Below, piece after piece: positions 1 through 18,302 of a stretch of DNA of 64,000 nt (position 1 is its first letter; each line of letters starts with the position of its first letter). Under the pieces are notes generated by a model. It was not told the origin of the DNA, did not search any database, and worked only from the letters and a program-made list of their open reading frames with translations. Source of the DNA: Xiphias gladius. Its lineage: Eukaryota > Chordata > Actinopteri > Istiophoriformes > Xiphiidae. The DNA is taken from NCBI RefSeq assembly GCF_016859285.1, contig NC_053422.1:9301501-9365500 (forward strand). Reading direction: 5' to 3'. The position numbers were made by a program, and so were the translations under genes.

Positions 1-1217
1 TTGTTTGTTTGTTTTCTTTTGTACAATAAAAGCATTTGTGAGGTTGTTGGAAGTTTGAAGCGTCCCGGCCATTAAACACCACCCACCCCTCCCCGGCCCT
101 GACATAATGAAGCAAACGTCCAGTGTACAAAGCAGCGGGAGACGACGTCTAAACGTTGAAAGTAACCTGACGACGAGGTGAACCCTGGTTTAAACTCTTA
201 CCCTCCCACCAATTCCTTCACCGGGAGAAAATACCCATATTAGAAGCAGTTGCTTTGGACGGGCCCAGGTTTGTTTGTACCCTGAGGCATTATGAGGATG
301 AGGTTTTTCATAGCTTTATTTTTTTTTTTCTTTCTTTTTACTCTAGCAGGGCTTTTGTTTTGGAACGCATTGTATATTGCAGGTGTTCTTGTTTTTGTGT
401 CCACCCAGTACATTCACTTTTCAGCTGATCTAACCAATGGAGAGTTGAAAAGAAGAGATATTGCTCTAGGTTTGTGTCAAACAGCGTGTTCACTGCACAG
501 AGCAGAGGCAGTTTGCCCGATTCATTTCCCAATTTTGGCAATAAAAGAGGAGATAAACTCTGATTTTGAAAATACAAATCATATTTTAAAAAAGGGGGGG
601 GTTGAGCAATGATTAAATCCAAGTTATGCAAATTTTTATTTGCAGAAGAGGCCATCCGCCCTTTTGGCTGAGTTTGATATAGTTCATATTATAATTTATT
701 GACTTCCAGAGGTACGGTATCACAATAACATGGTCATGTTGTGTTATTGTTTTAAAAAAAATTCTGATGTTAGTGGAGGTTTTGTTATGACATGGACACG
801 GTGGTGTTAATTATTGCAGTCGTTTGGATTAGTTCACATCTAATTTTGCATACGTTTACATATTCATATTAATATTGTGATAGAAATTCGAGCCACTCCA
901 CCCAGCTCCATGATGGAACTTTAAGCAAGGAAGTAATCTTTATAAGTGAACATCCTTTTTTTTTTTTTTTTCCCTAAAAAATAGTTGTGGTTGTTTGTTT
1001 AGTGATGCACACTCACTCTGGGTTGTTCTTTTATCTTTTAGCTGTTCATTTAACATTACAACTCAAATTAATTAAGTAATGTACCGTGCAAATAAAAGTT
1101 CAGACCTCTCTTCTCTTTCCTTTTCTTTTTTTCTCTTCTTTTCAACTTGACCTGAGCTCGGATGCTATTTGATCAAGCCTACACTGAACTAACTTGCTCT
1201 CTTTCAATGTCTTTCAG
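1..1217 (+). other. gsr: gsr intron (partial), upstream of the first visible exon
   Basis: This stretch precedes the first gsr exon in the window and ends in a normal acceptor (TCTTTCAG). It is AT-rich, with several poly-T runs. I looked for the FAD-binding glycine motif and mitochondrial leader expected from the missing first coding exon and found neither, so that exon probably lies upstream of the window. Short ORFs at 292–612 and 338–655 have no recognisable product and look like chance ORFs. Confidence 0.6.
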
Positions 1218-7375
<6,158 letters not shown>

Positions 7376-7850
7376 GGGAATCACAAACTCCCCCCTTGCT
7401 TCCCTATACGATTAGCAACTCAGACAAGCATACCAGGACAGAGTCACTACTTCGTACTAGTCTCGCATTAGCTTGACGACTTGCTTTCTAAAACTACCTT
7501 CCATTTTCTCTCATTTAAGTGATCTTATTTTTGCGCAGTTTTAAATGTTTTCTCATTTTTACCTAAATGGACCAAGACCAAATGATGGCCTTCTTAAACT
7601 GTGCTGATTTCCATTTTAATGATTGTGAAATGGAAGTGATGGATCTGCAGGTATTGTTGTCAAGTGATTGCATGGGAAGTCAAAAGACCTCTCTCCTAGT
7701 GTATGTGTTTGATTTGTGAGTCATTTGTCAGATTCATTTTACAAACACTGCTGCTTCTTGAGGCTCCTATTTGCTACCAATGCAAGGTCATAACATATCT
7801 ACTGTACTGTCTTAAAGATTCAATAAACCTGGAGTTTTTTTCTTAAGCGC
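7376..7850 (+). other. gsr: gsr 3' UTR
   Basis: Follows the TAA at 7373–7375. A canonical AATAAA at 7822–7827 with a T-rich stretch just downstream gives a likely cleavage site near 7840–7850, so the 3' UTR would be about 470 bases. Confidence 0.7.
7822..7827 (+). terminator. gsr: gsr poly(A) signal AATAAA
   Basis: Canonical hexamer about 450 bases after the stop codon, followed by a T-rich downstream element (GGAGTTTTTTTC). It is the first such signal after the stop. Confidence 0.7.
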
Positions 7851-8264
7851 CGTGATTCTTTGCTCTTCATACTGTGACTAACCCCTTTATTGTTTTATTT
7901 TGGTGCTGTGTTGTAACACCCTTCCAATAGCGCCTTTCTGTGCTTTACAGCTAACAGGTTGGACAATTAATGAATTAATATACATCCGATTTTTGGACAG
8001 AGGGGGAGGTGCGTTCCTGTTCTAACCTAAGGGACTCTCCTCTGTCAAGCCAAAACGTGCAATAACAACGTTGCATTTAAGACAACTCCTGTCTGATTGC
8101 ATTATTGGTGAGCAGTGATGAAAATCAATCGGGCCTTTTTCAGTAGCTAGTGCAGTGACACACAGTATATATGCATATTATCCAGATGTACTAGTGTGAT
8201 GGATCTACAGCATTTACACATGAGACTGGTGAATAAATGTTTAATAGAGACCTTCACAATATTG

Positions 8265-8965
8265 TAGCGGTGGTAAGTAATTACGTACATTTATTCGAGT
8301 TCTGTACTTAAGTACAAATTTGTTGTACTTTACTTGGGTATTTCCATTTTCTGATACTTTATATTTCTACTGCAATAAAATTCAGAAGGTGATAGTTTAC
8401 CTTTTACTCAATTTGACATTGTACTTTATTATTTCCAAAGGAAAATTCACACTTCACATAAATCACAAAACAATGACGTAGGTAACAAACAATGCAATAA
8501 AGGCTAAATTATATACAATAACTAAATACACTAAATAAAGTCTAAAAATAAAAATACTATAACAGAAAAAAAACAGAGATTAAAGACAGACCTATAGCTA
8601 TACCATGGGTAAGTCTATCCAAACCTACCCTGTTCAGTAGATTGAACTACCAAACAGGATTTAATTAGTTAACTCTGTCGCATCCATTTACACAACAACG
8701 AAATAATAAAATTCAGGTTAGATGTTATGTTAATAAGCAATAATAATCCAGTTATATAATATACAGTATGTGTTAATACTACACAGACAGGGGCCACTCT
8801 GCTGCACACTGAGTATTTTTACTTTTGATATTTAACTTTTGCTGTAAGGCTTCTGTACTAACCATTGTAAGATTTAATATGCACAACTCTTTCAATGGAT
8901 TATTTTATATCGCAATATTGCCTCTTTTACCTAAGTAAAGGAGCTTAATACTTTTCCCACCACTG
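8265..8965. mobile_element. hAT-like MITE, copy 1 (about 700 bp)
   Basis: The ends are imperfect inverted repeats (TAGCGGTGG at the left, CCACCACTG at the right) of the CAGTGGTGG type. Inside are the repeated AGTAC/TTACT-rich motifs of a very common fish repeat, for example ACTTAAGTAC near the left and GTACTAACC near the right. It shares this architecture with the copies at 36263–36789 and 38331–38676. No transposase ORF is present, so it is non-autonomous. No clear target duplication was found for this copy. Confidence 0.75.
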
Positions 8966-9041
8966 GCAAATCAGTTTAACAAAAAGTATTTTAAGATTTT
9001 TTTTCACATTAAATGATTAATTCTCTACATATGGCCCTAGC

Positions 9042-9181
9042 GTAAACTGAAGTCTGGGACAACAAGTAGTCCGAACCACAGACTGTATATAAACCTACTA
9101 ATTTTATATTTATATATCTATAAACATGCTTTATATATAGATTTTTACAGTATATACAGTCTGTGGTGACCTTGGTTTACA
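9042..9181. repeat. hairpin (palindromic) element
   Basis: Perfect 16-bp inverted arms at 9075–9090 (ACCACAGACTGTATAT) and 9152–9167, separated by an AT-rich loop. Weaker outer arms start GTAAAC at 9042 and end GTTTAC near 9181. The form suggests a small foldback MITE about 600–700 bases upstream of slc30a9. Confidence 0.55.
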
Positions 9182-9184
9182 TAA

Positions 9185-9812
9185 TATCGCGATAGGAGTT
9201 GACATAGCAATGAAACGCATTACGCTCTCACGAGAACAGCGTCAACGTCAGTCGTGTGTCACAGGTCACGTGTGTATGTGTGTGTGTTTGTAGCAGTTAC
9301 CGTGTCTCCGTTACCATCGGTTTGGTCATAGATTTTCAAAATGGATCCACACTATGCAGAGCAAACATCACCATAGAAAGGTATTGGCTCTTCTGAATAA
9401 CATCATGTAAATCTACCCACTCGTCAGCTGCAGTTGTTTTTGAGTAAATTAAAATGTTAAACAGCACCTGTTACTTGCGTCGGCTAACGATGTTAGCCTA
9501 CGGTGCTAGGTAGCTGTAGCAGCTTTAGCGTTAGCCGGCAGAGTGCATTAATACACGAGCCGAGTGATTATCAATGACAGGCATTTCAGTTAGATGCAAA
9601 TGTCGGCTCTGGCCAACATTTGAGTTTGTTCGTGGCCATGTTGACCTTTGTCCTTGATGATTCTGTCAGATGTGGAGAGGCGATGAGTCGGCGTTAATCT
9701 GTCTGAACTGGGTTAAGGTGACAAGCAGGCGACTAACACAACACTGACCGGCTGTCTGTGACTCTGCACAGCGAGTTCCTGCTCTTCATCGCCGAGCCCC
9801 GCCACAGCGAGG
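9185..9812 (+). promoter_or_regulatory. slc30a9: probable slc30a9 promoter and 5' UTR
   Basis: Base composition changes here from AT-rich to mixed with frequent CG dinucleotides (for example TATCGCGATAGG and AACAGCGTCAACGTCAG), as in a CpG promoter. It lies directly before the slc30a9 start codon. A short upstream ATG at about 9340 opens 11 codons and then stops. The transcription start is not determined. Confidence 0.4.
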
Positions 9813-12800
9813 ATGTTCCCCAGCCTGGCCCACAGACCATGGCATGTCTTCTGCAGGGTCTCCTTGCATCACAGAGGGTCCCTGGCACAACGGTCGCCGA
9901 GGTTCCCCCAGCTGTGCTACGGTGAGCGAGGCGCATATCCAGGGACTACTTGACGTTAGCTCCAGCCACATCTGTGACACATTATGAGGCTTTCTACTCT
10001 GCTTTTGAGCCGAAACAATTTGTTAATTAATTGATTAGTCGATCGATAGAAAATTATTACTTTTTTATAGTATGTACTATTAATATTATTATACTGTTTT
10101 TATTGATGAATCGTTTGGGCTGTTGATCAAACAAATCAAGCAATAAGAAGATGTCACATTAGGCTCTGGGAAGTTGTGATAAGCATTTTTCACTGCTTTT
10201 TTGATGTTTTACAGACTAAGCGATTCATCAACAGATGAATCGAGCATGAAATTAATCGTTAGTTGAAGCTCTACTCTGCTTTCTCTTGAAACCCAGCGTT
10301 GGATTACTATGCAGCGGTATCGAAGAAAAAGAAAAGCTTACAATCGTCACACATTGTGTTGCACAGGTTGGCAGAGTGGAGGCATACATAGCCTGTGGTT
10401 CAGCCTTCCAGACTGCCGAGTTGCTTCTCTAGGACTGGGCAAGGCGCAGTACTGCACTACCTCCGGCAACAGTAAAGATGGTCCTCCAAAATCAACATCA
10501 GGTGATGCTCCATCGGCAGAAACGGTCTTGTCCGGAGCTGCAAAAGCTACCCCACCTTCATTAGGTGACAAACTAATGTTTCCATATCCACTGCAGATGT
10601 TGTTGAGATGTTCAATGTCTGTCTGTTCTTAGCATGTTGTGTTGCATTATATTTACTATCTGTCCTTGTAAAACGGCTAAAACTGTTGTCTCGTTACATT
10701 CCGTGTCAACTCAAACCAGAAAACAAGTTGAGATGTTGTGGAATATGTAAAAATCTCCCAGAAGAATTATTTAGCTTTAGTTTGCCTCTCTGATCAACAT
10801 TAGTGCAAGTTGGGTGGATAGATATAGAACTGCACATACCTTGAAAGATCAGATTAATTGCATATATATAAATAAATATATATTTATTTGAATATATTAT
10901 TAATATTATATATATATAAATATATTATATATATAAATATATATATATATATATTTATATCAGTTGGCAGGAATGACCTCCTGTAGCGTTTGTTGACACA
11001 GCAGAGCTGAGGAAGTCTCTCACTGAGAGTGCTCCGCTGTTTGACCAGCAGGTCAAGGGGGGCATGCTAAATGTTCTCCGTGATGATGGTGTCACCGGCT
11101 CTGATGCTGCTGCCCCAGCAGACCGCAGCAAAGAATATTGCACTTACAATATTCTTTGCTTTTTTCTTGATTCATTTATCTCTGTCTGTCTAGGTTTCAA
11201 ACCTCAGGGGCTGAGTAAAGTTGAGACGATTCAAGTGAAAGGTAATGATCAACATTTGTGCGTCCCTCACATTAAACAGATTTCAGATAATACTCACTGC
11301 CTTTACCTTATATTTTTAGTACGTTCTTCAGAATGTGGCTTGCAGAAGATTGAGGACTGTTGTGTGCGGATAAAAACCTTGTATCATCAATTTCCCTTTC
11401 GTCATACGCAGTTCGGGCGGTCCTGAAAAAAAGGGAATATGGACCCAAGTACACTCAGAACAACTTTATCACTGCAGTCAGAGCCATGAATGAGTTCTGC
11501 CTCAAACCAAGGTAACTCCTGTTCCCCAAAGTGAGTACGTGCTATGTTTAATTTAATGTCTACAGCAACACTTAACTGTATATCAGAGCCTAGCTGAATG
11601 AATGGTATTAATTAATCATCTGCCTGTTCAGTGTTAGCTGAGATACTGGCAGACCAGGACCGCGGCACAAGTTCCTCTGAGTTAATCAGTAGACATGCTG
11701 TTATGATTAACTGATGTGAGACTGCCTAAGATCATTTAACACAGGTCTTCCTACATCCTTTTCTTACCCCGTCGCCTCATGTGTTCACAGTGATCTGGAG
11801 CAACTTCGGAAGATCAGAAGACGCAGCCCCCACGACGACACAGAGGCTTTCACTGTGTTCTTGCGGTCAGACGTCGAGGCCAAGTTAGTTCTAAACCGTT
11901 CTGCTTGACACCATGTATGTCTTCCAACACATTTTTGCTCAAACCACCAGTTTTCATCTAACTTTTGTTGTTTAATTTATTTCTGCCAAACAGAGCACTA
12001 GACGTTTGGGGAAGCCATGAGGCTCTCGCCCGAGAGAGGAAACTCAGGAAAGAGGTGGAGAGAGAGTATCAAGAGAGTAGGTTTTTATATTTCCTGGCTG
12101 CATGTGCATCTTTGTGAACATGCAATAATGCTGAAGATTTTTTTCCTAAAGCAAAAGTTCACCATTTTTTGAGAAATAGGCTTATCTACCTTCCGACAAA
12201 GAGTCACATGAGAATATCGATTAATCAGTGAGATTCAGAGATTATGTTACCTTGGGCGAAAGCCAGGCTACCTGTTTCCCCCTGCTTCCAATCTGCTATT
12301 CTAAGCTCAGCTAACCGGATGCTGGAGAAATGAGTCTGGTATCTATCAACTCGTCTGACTCTCTGCCAGAAAGCAAACAAGTGTTGGGCTGCAACTGATG
12401 ATCATTTTATTATCGATTAATCTGCCAATTATTTTTCTCGATTAATCGATTAATTGCTTGGTCAGAAAACTAATATATTCCCATCACAATTTCGTAGACA
12501 CAAGGTGATGTCATTTAATCTCTCTTTACAATTGACTTAAACAATTAATCGATTAACACAATAGCTGGCGACTCACGTTCTTTCAATCAACTAATCAAAT
12601 AATCGACAGATTTTAGCTCTAAATAAGTATTTTTCCCAAAATGTCAGATTACTTCTTTAATATTACAACCAAGCTCAACTCATATTTTTAGAGTTGTAGA
12701 AGTGGAGTGAATATTTGTATAACTCATTTATATATTCTTACCTTATTGTTTCTCAGCTGTTCTTGATTGTTTTGGTCGGTGAACTTTTTTGTTGACACAG

Positions 12801-15800
12801 TTTTATTTTTGTATCTTTTATTCACTGACCTCCAGATATCTTTCGGAATCAACAGCTGTTGAAAGAATACAAAGACTTCTGGGGAAACACTAAGGTGAGT
12901 GCGTCGAGTCTTGCCCTGCCATTTTGTCTGATAGTATGATCAAGTCTGCAAAGTCGTGTTTTGTATGTGAAAGAGAAAGTAATGCGGATCGTCCCGTTAC
13001 CGTGTGTAAGTTGCACTAATAACAGCAGGTGGTGCTTGCGTGACCTTTGTTCCTGTTACAGAGGTCACTGCATCTATATGACAATGGCATTAGCTGTTGT
13101 CATTCATACAGTTCCTCTCTTTACTGTACAATGCTGATGTTATTTAAATGATTGTACATACTGCACTGTTCTGCACTCCTCTGGCATGTTATGGTATATT
13201 CTATACTCTGCTGGCTTGTTTTTCCAGAGTATCCACAGAGTATACTTCATGAGATAAAGTCAGCTGCATACACTGCATATTAACCACAGGACTGGAAATT
13301 CCAAACATTTTTATTTTATGTCTGAAGCCCATTTCTCCCATCATTTTATTTTACTGGGAACATAACTGGTATGTGGTTGACTAATATCAGAGCGCCACCA
13401 TCCTGATTGACTACCCAATTTCTTTTTTTGTTTTTTTGTTTTCTACTTACTAATAATCAGAATTCCTCTTTGCTTTTTACGCTTTTTTGTTTCATAAAGC
13501 CTCGATCAGGCAAGAGGACAACATTTCTACAAGGGCCAGGGAAGGTGGTCATGGTCGCTATTTGCATGTAAGTTTTCATACACTCACCAGTTTCCCTGAA
13601 TGCGGTTTGGTTTGGCTACGAGATCTTCCTGTTCTCGGTGACTTTACTGAGCTGCGGCACACAGTGGGAGGCACTGGATTAGAGAGAGAAACTACAAGTC
13701 TGGTCGCAGCAGGGTTACTACATACAGTATGTCGTAGAGGTATCGGAGTGCAGCGTTTGGTAAAACTGAACAAAAATCTTTGTTAAAAATTTTCCAAAAC
13801 AGGATACTCCTGCGTGTGGACAGCAGACCTACAGTCAGTTGGGATATTTCTAAGAGATTTAGATATTCTAGTGGGAACTGCATGGGACCTTGTCTCACAT
13901 GAGGTCCTTCTGGCCTATTGGATTAGGATGATTGCGTTAGAGGACATGTGCAGTCACATGAACAGCAGACTGTTTCCTTCATTGAGTGTGCACGGAGACG
14001 CACTGGACTCGATTAGTTAAGTGCTCATTACAGGAGATGTCCGGTCTGAGCGTAGAAAGCCGTGAATCAGTTGCTGCAAATTTTGCACCAAAAAGAGAAA
14101 AGTTAAGCGATTTATAAATAAGAGTAACTGTTTGTTGTAAATTCAGTTGGCGTTTTTTTTCCTGCCTATAAGTGACGATTTTTTTTTTCTCCCACTGAAG
14201 TGTGAGCAGACCAAATCAAAATTTCCCTGTCAAATCTGGGCCTCTTGGATATGTGGTCCCGGTAGATCTGATTCATCCACTTGTTTTCTTTGTCCTCAGC
14301 AATGGGCTGAATTTCTTCTTCAAGCTCCTGGCTTGGGTCTACACCGGATCCGCTAGCATGTTCTCCGAGGCCATCCACTCTCTGGCTGACACCTGCAACC
14401 AGGGCCTGCTCGCCCTGGGAATCAGCCAGTCAGTCCGCAACCCGGACGCTGGTCACCCGTAAGCACCACACCAAAGGATATTGAATCATCTCAGCACCAA
14501 AGAGTATAAGTAACGTAAAGAAATCGTTTTGGCTACAGTTCCAGTATTTTTACTGGCTTGTCAATATTGGATTCAACACACTTTGTTTAAGATAAAAACT
14601 TATAAAATGGAGATGATTTTTGACAGATGTCGCCGGTTTACAGATTTATAACTTTGCAAAGGGCATCCAGCGTGTGCAGTGTGTGCAAGTGTGTATAATT
14701 AACAAAATAATGGTGGCCCTAAATGTCAGCTCTGACAGAGCCCTTTTGTGTTTTTCAGGTATGGGTTCTCCAACATGCGCTACATCGCCTCCCTCATCAG
14801 TGGCGTGGGCATTTTTATGATGGGAGCAGGCCTCTCTTGGTACCATGGCATCATGGGATTGCTGCACCCGGAGCCCATCGAATCATTGTTATGGGTGAGT
14901 GTCGGGATCAACGGTTATACAAGATATTTAAAGGATAATAATGATCCATCATGTTACATTTCTGTATTACAGGCTTACTGTATTTTGGCGGGCTCTCTGG
15001 TGTCTGAAGGAGGTGGGTTACAAAAATGAACCGATAGATCTTTGATGATATTCTGACTGGGATAGTGTAATTTGTATTTAAACATCACTTTCCATTTTCC
15101 TTTCTCAGCCACTTTATTAGTGGCCATCAATGAGATAAAGAAGAGCGCCCACCAGCAAGGAACGTCTTTTTATGAATATGGTATGTACAAACCAAAACAT
15201 GTGCGTCATGAAATGCCCTGGACGCCTTTTAAACCTGGCATTATCTGTAGTGATCAGGTGTCACTTTACTTAGCTCATCTATCTATCTTGGGAAGTAAGG
15301 AATCAGATAGCCACCTAGCGGCTGAGGACACATTTCTGACAACAAATGTAAATGTTATGAGGATAAATCCCAAATTGCTGTGATGTGGGTACAAGCAGCT
15401 TGTGAGTTCGGGGGCAAATGTGGTCTTGCGTTGTATGTTTATATGTGCAGTAATGCAGAGTCGAGACCCCAGTACTAACGTGGTGTTGCTGGAGGACGCC
15501 GCTGCTGTGTTAGGAGTCATCTTGGCTGCTGGCTGCATGGGGCTCACCTCACTCACAGGTAAACAAAAAGACACAGAGACGTTGTTCACATTGTTCAATC
15601 TGTTCTATTGTTCTAAGTCATGCAATTGATAAGATCACATTTATATTGCTTCTTTTTATATTATCCTCTTTATCTCTACTTTGATTTATTAGTCTTATAT
15701 TTGTAAGATAAACTGCCCTCGGGATATTTTTTTCTCTGTTGTGTTTTTGTACTTTGCTCTTTAATTTGAATGCTGGCAATCACCCAGATTTCCACACTTT

Positions 15801-17953
15801 AGCTGATTTTTCTTTCTTTCAATTTCTTTTCCTCTCTCCGTCTCTGGCCCGTGTTGTCCCAGGGAACCCCTACTATGACAGTCTGGGCTCTCTTGGCGTG
15901 GGCACACTGCTGGGCACCGTCTCAGCCTTCCTCATCTACAGTAACACGGAGGCCCTGCTGGGACGCTCCATACAGGCCGAACGCGTACAGAAGCTTACAG
16001 AGTTCCTGGAGAACGACCCCGCTGTAAGGTCAGCAAATGCACAGGCACACTCTTGTGTAGAGAGAGAGACACACACACAAACACACGCGCACACGCACGC
16101 GGCTGTAAAACATGAACCGGGTGTGGTTGATGTCAGGTCTAGAATCATTCATGTGAATGCAATTAAATCCACTGATCACCAAGTGAGCCGGGTCCACGTG
16201 ATCTAACATGCCAACGTCTTTGGGGCCAGCTGGACACAGGGCAGTGCAAAGTGATTCAATCTAGTGCCTCAGTCGCAACATGAAAGCGTGAGTTACAAAC
16301 CTTGCTTTAAGAAATTAAAAACTGGGATCTTGTAAAGGGTTTTTGCAAGGTTCACGAAGTTAAATTTAAGACATTTAAAGACCTTTTTAATAACACATAG
16401 AAAGGAGTTTAATACCTGTTTTACGGTCATACCTGCTAAAGTTTGAAAGATATCAATGACAGCCAGCAAGGACGTAATGGCCCGGAATTATTTACCTAGT
16501 GCATGAAATTATTGACATTTATAGCACATATTTGTCACTCTTTCCAAATAATTCATAATAATATCATTAATTAATCATTAAACATGACCTGGATAAGCAG
16601 CACAAAATGGACGGATGAATGGGCATAGTGATTAACCAACAAAAGAAGAAAAAACCTATGTATTCAAGGTCTACATATGAATTTTACATAACACCAGTGG
16701 TCTAGACTCAAGATTTTTGAGTTGGCTTCTTCTAAAATCACAGACAAACATTTTCTAACTAACATTACTGCCCAAGGCATCCTGGAAAAAAAATGAAAGA
16801 CCCTTGGAAATGAAATTTAAGACTTGCCTTTTTTTTTTTCCCTTTTTTTTAGGAAACTGAAATCAGTGCTTTTAAAGACTTTTCAAGACTGGCAAATTAC
16901 CCTGTTTGTTACCAGTTTCATTGTAAATTTCATTCTAACATTTGTAAGGAGCTTTTCGCATTACATTATGTGTTTTAGCTGAAATCCACCGTCTCATCCA
17001 GTAGAGAGTCAAAGCTGGACAGTTTCTCTACCTGTGCCCCCTGGAGAATTCCTGATAGGCTTTATTTTATTATGAGCAGGGCCATCCACGACGTGAAGGC
17101 CACTGATATGGGACTGAGTAAAGTGCGCTTCAAGGCTGAAGTTGACTTTGATGGCCGAGTGGTGACACGGTCGTACCTGGAAAAACAAGACATTGACCAA
17201 ATCCTTCATGTAAGTTTTTTCCGTTGTTGTTGTTGTTCAACAGCAGTTTAGTACAAATATTTCTCTTCATGCTGTCAAAAAGAGAATTGCTCTTCATTTT
17301 TTTCCTTTTAATATTTCTACTTGATTGAAACTTTCTCCAGTTCTCTTCTTTTTATTGTGGTTTGGGTGGTAAACGTGTATTTTTGTTCTAACAAAAACAA
17401 AAAACCCATTAGGACTCTGACTTTGCCCGTTCCTCACAAGCTATTGCTAAAGACACACACATGAACCGTTATGCTAAACCACAGATCCATTGCAGATTTT
17501 TTAAAATTTCAGTAAAGGATAATTCCAGTTTCTATTTTCCGTGCTTGTGCCAATATTTCATAATTTACCTATAAATTATTACTACCACTATAAACTTTTA
17601 TTTACCTGTAGATCATCTTTCTAATTCAATATCACTCAGACTGCAGTTAATACAGTGTCTTGTAAAAATGGTTATAATGGCATTTTTGGTATAATAGTTA
17701 CTTTGGTTCTTCAGCTTCAGACCATTTGGAGCCTTCAAGATCATTAATTTTTTACGACAGGCATTTGGACGAACTGACATGATTTCTCTTGTTGAAGCTG
17801 GTTAATTCCTTTCTTGAGACTTGTAGCTGCAAAAGTTCTTTTTCAGTCTGTCAGGATTTATTTGTTTTGTGCCTTTCTTGCTTCTGCTGTGTCCAACATG
17901 CATCCAGGTGTATCTTTACCTGTATCTTTACTGACAAAGTTAAGCGCCAGCTT

Positions 17954-17984
<31 letters not shown>

Positions 17985-18302
17985 GCAGGACATTCAGCAG
18001 GTGAAGACTCCCGAGGAGCTGGAGAACTTCATGCTGAAACACGGGGAGAACATCATTGACACCCTGGGGGCTGAGGTGGACCGCTTGGAGAAAGAACTCA
18101 AGGTACTGAAACATGAAACTTGTCCAAATCGTTGTCTCGATGATGCTACAACATGCCTAGAAAACTGGATATTTATTAGAACTAATCTGCATATCCAAGG
18201 CATTTTATAAGCATTGCCAGACAGGTTAGTATCTAACTCTGTTTCGTTCCTCCATAGCAACGTAACCCAGAGGTTCGTCACGTAGACTTGGAGATACTAT
18301 AA
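9813..18302 (+). CDS. slc30a9: zinc transporter 9 (SLC30A9/HUEL), complete
   Basis: Cation-diffusion-facilitator family protein linked to zinc export from mitochondria. Exons: 9813–9921, 10367–10564, 11194–11241, 11412–11511, 11791–11883, 11994–12076, 12836–12894, 13500–13567, 14300–14458, 14759–14894, 14973–15012, 15109–15180, 15451–15558, 15863–16028, 17080–17209, 17989–18102, 18258–18302. Phases join to 575 residues; human is about 568. The start gives a basic, Arg-rich, acid-free N-terminus (MFPSLAHRPWHVFCRV), consistent with a mitochondrial presequence. Next comes a conserved soluble region (KKREYGPKYTQNNF, RKIRRRSPHDD), then six membrane spans from exons 8–14, with the HxxxD zinc site HSLAD in span 2. 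The C-terminal domain has KVRFKAEVDFDGRVV and ends VRHVDLEIL. Exons 1–2 are the least conserved, so their assignment rests on phase, position and the WQ/Tyr context. No disabling change seen. Confidence 0.95.
10017..10273 (+). repeat. CGATTAATCGATTA-type fish repeat, in slc30a9 intron 1
   Basis: Begins GTTAATTAATTGATTAGTCG and ends with TTAATCGTTAGTTGAAGCTCTA-like sequence (given in part), the two ends of an interspersed repeat seen several times in this window. Diverged, no coding sequence. Confidence 0.6.
10860..10962. repeat. (AT)n/(ATAAAT)n low-complexity tract
   Basis: About 100 bases of nearly pure A/T with alternating TATATA and AAATAT blocks, in slc30a9 intron 2. Confidence 0.9.
10977..11160 (+). 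other. unassigned open segment in slc30a9 intron 2
   Basis: A more GC-rich, stop-free stretch after the AT tract. In one + frame it reads PPVAFVDTAELRKSLTES, then APLFDQQVKGGMLNVLRDDG, then VTGSDAAAPADRSKEY, which looks protein-like. The same frame stays open across the following intron end into slc30a9 exon 3. It ends in a perfect 14-bp hairpin (11127–11140 with 11147–11160). I do not recognise the protein. No good GT donor follows at the right place, so it is more likely a fragment of a gene or element than an slc30a9 exon. Confidence 0.3.
12140..12375. repeat. foldback repeat of the TTAGCTTAGC family, slc30a9 intron 6
   Basis: The left half reads GAGAAATAGGCTTATCTACC; the right half reads like the opposite strand of the same family, with AAGCCAGGCTACCTGTTTCC and CTAAGCTCAGCTAACCGG. 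The family recurs at 23862–24255 and 24575–24865. Diverged and non-coding. Confidence 0.55.
12386..12621 (+). repeat. CGATTAATCGATTA-type fish repeat, slc30a9 intron 6
   Basis: Begins GGGCTGCAACTGATGATC, contains TCGATTAATCGATTAATTGC and a second ATTAATCGATTAAC block, and ends near TTTTAGCTCTA. It directly follows the foldback repeat at 12140–12375. Confidence 0.7.
13568..14299 (+). other. slc30a9: slc30a9 intron 8: nothing recognised
   Basis: A mixed-composition intron between the exons for span 1. Short ORFs on both strands are not supported by splice signals or homology I can recognise. Confidence 0.5.
16300..16915. repeat. probable interspersed repeat, slc30a9 intron 14
   Basis: Contains repeated TTTAAGAC/CTTTTTAA motifs at both ends (AAATTTAAGACATTTAAAGA near 16360; TTTAAAGACTTTTCAAGACT near 16872), a pattern I associate with a fish interspersed repeat. 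Boundaries are approximate and no ORF is present. Confidence 0.4.
17959..17984 (+). repeat. slc30a9: (CT)13 microsatellite forming a splice-acceptor tract
   Basis: Thirteen CT units after a T7 run, immediately followed by GCAG and slc30a9 exon 16. The microsatellite is therefore itself the polypyrimidine tract of that acceptor. Confidence 0.9.

Larger units (their letters stand above)
7851..9184. other. gsr–slc30a9 intergenic DNA
   Basis: AT-rich spacer between two genes on the same strand. It holds one nearly complete MITE (8265–8965) and one hairpin element (9042–9181), listed separately. I see no coding potential. Confidence 0.6.
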
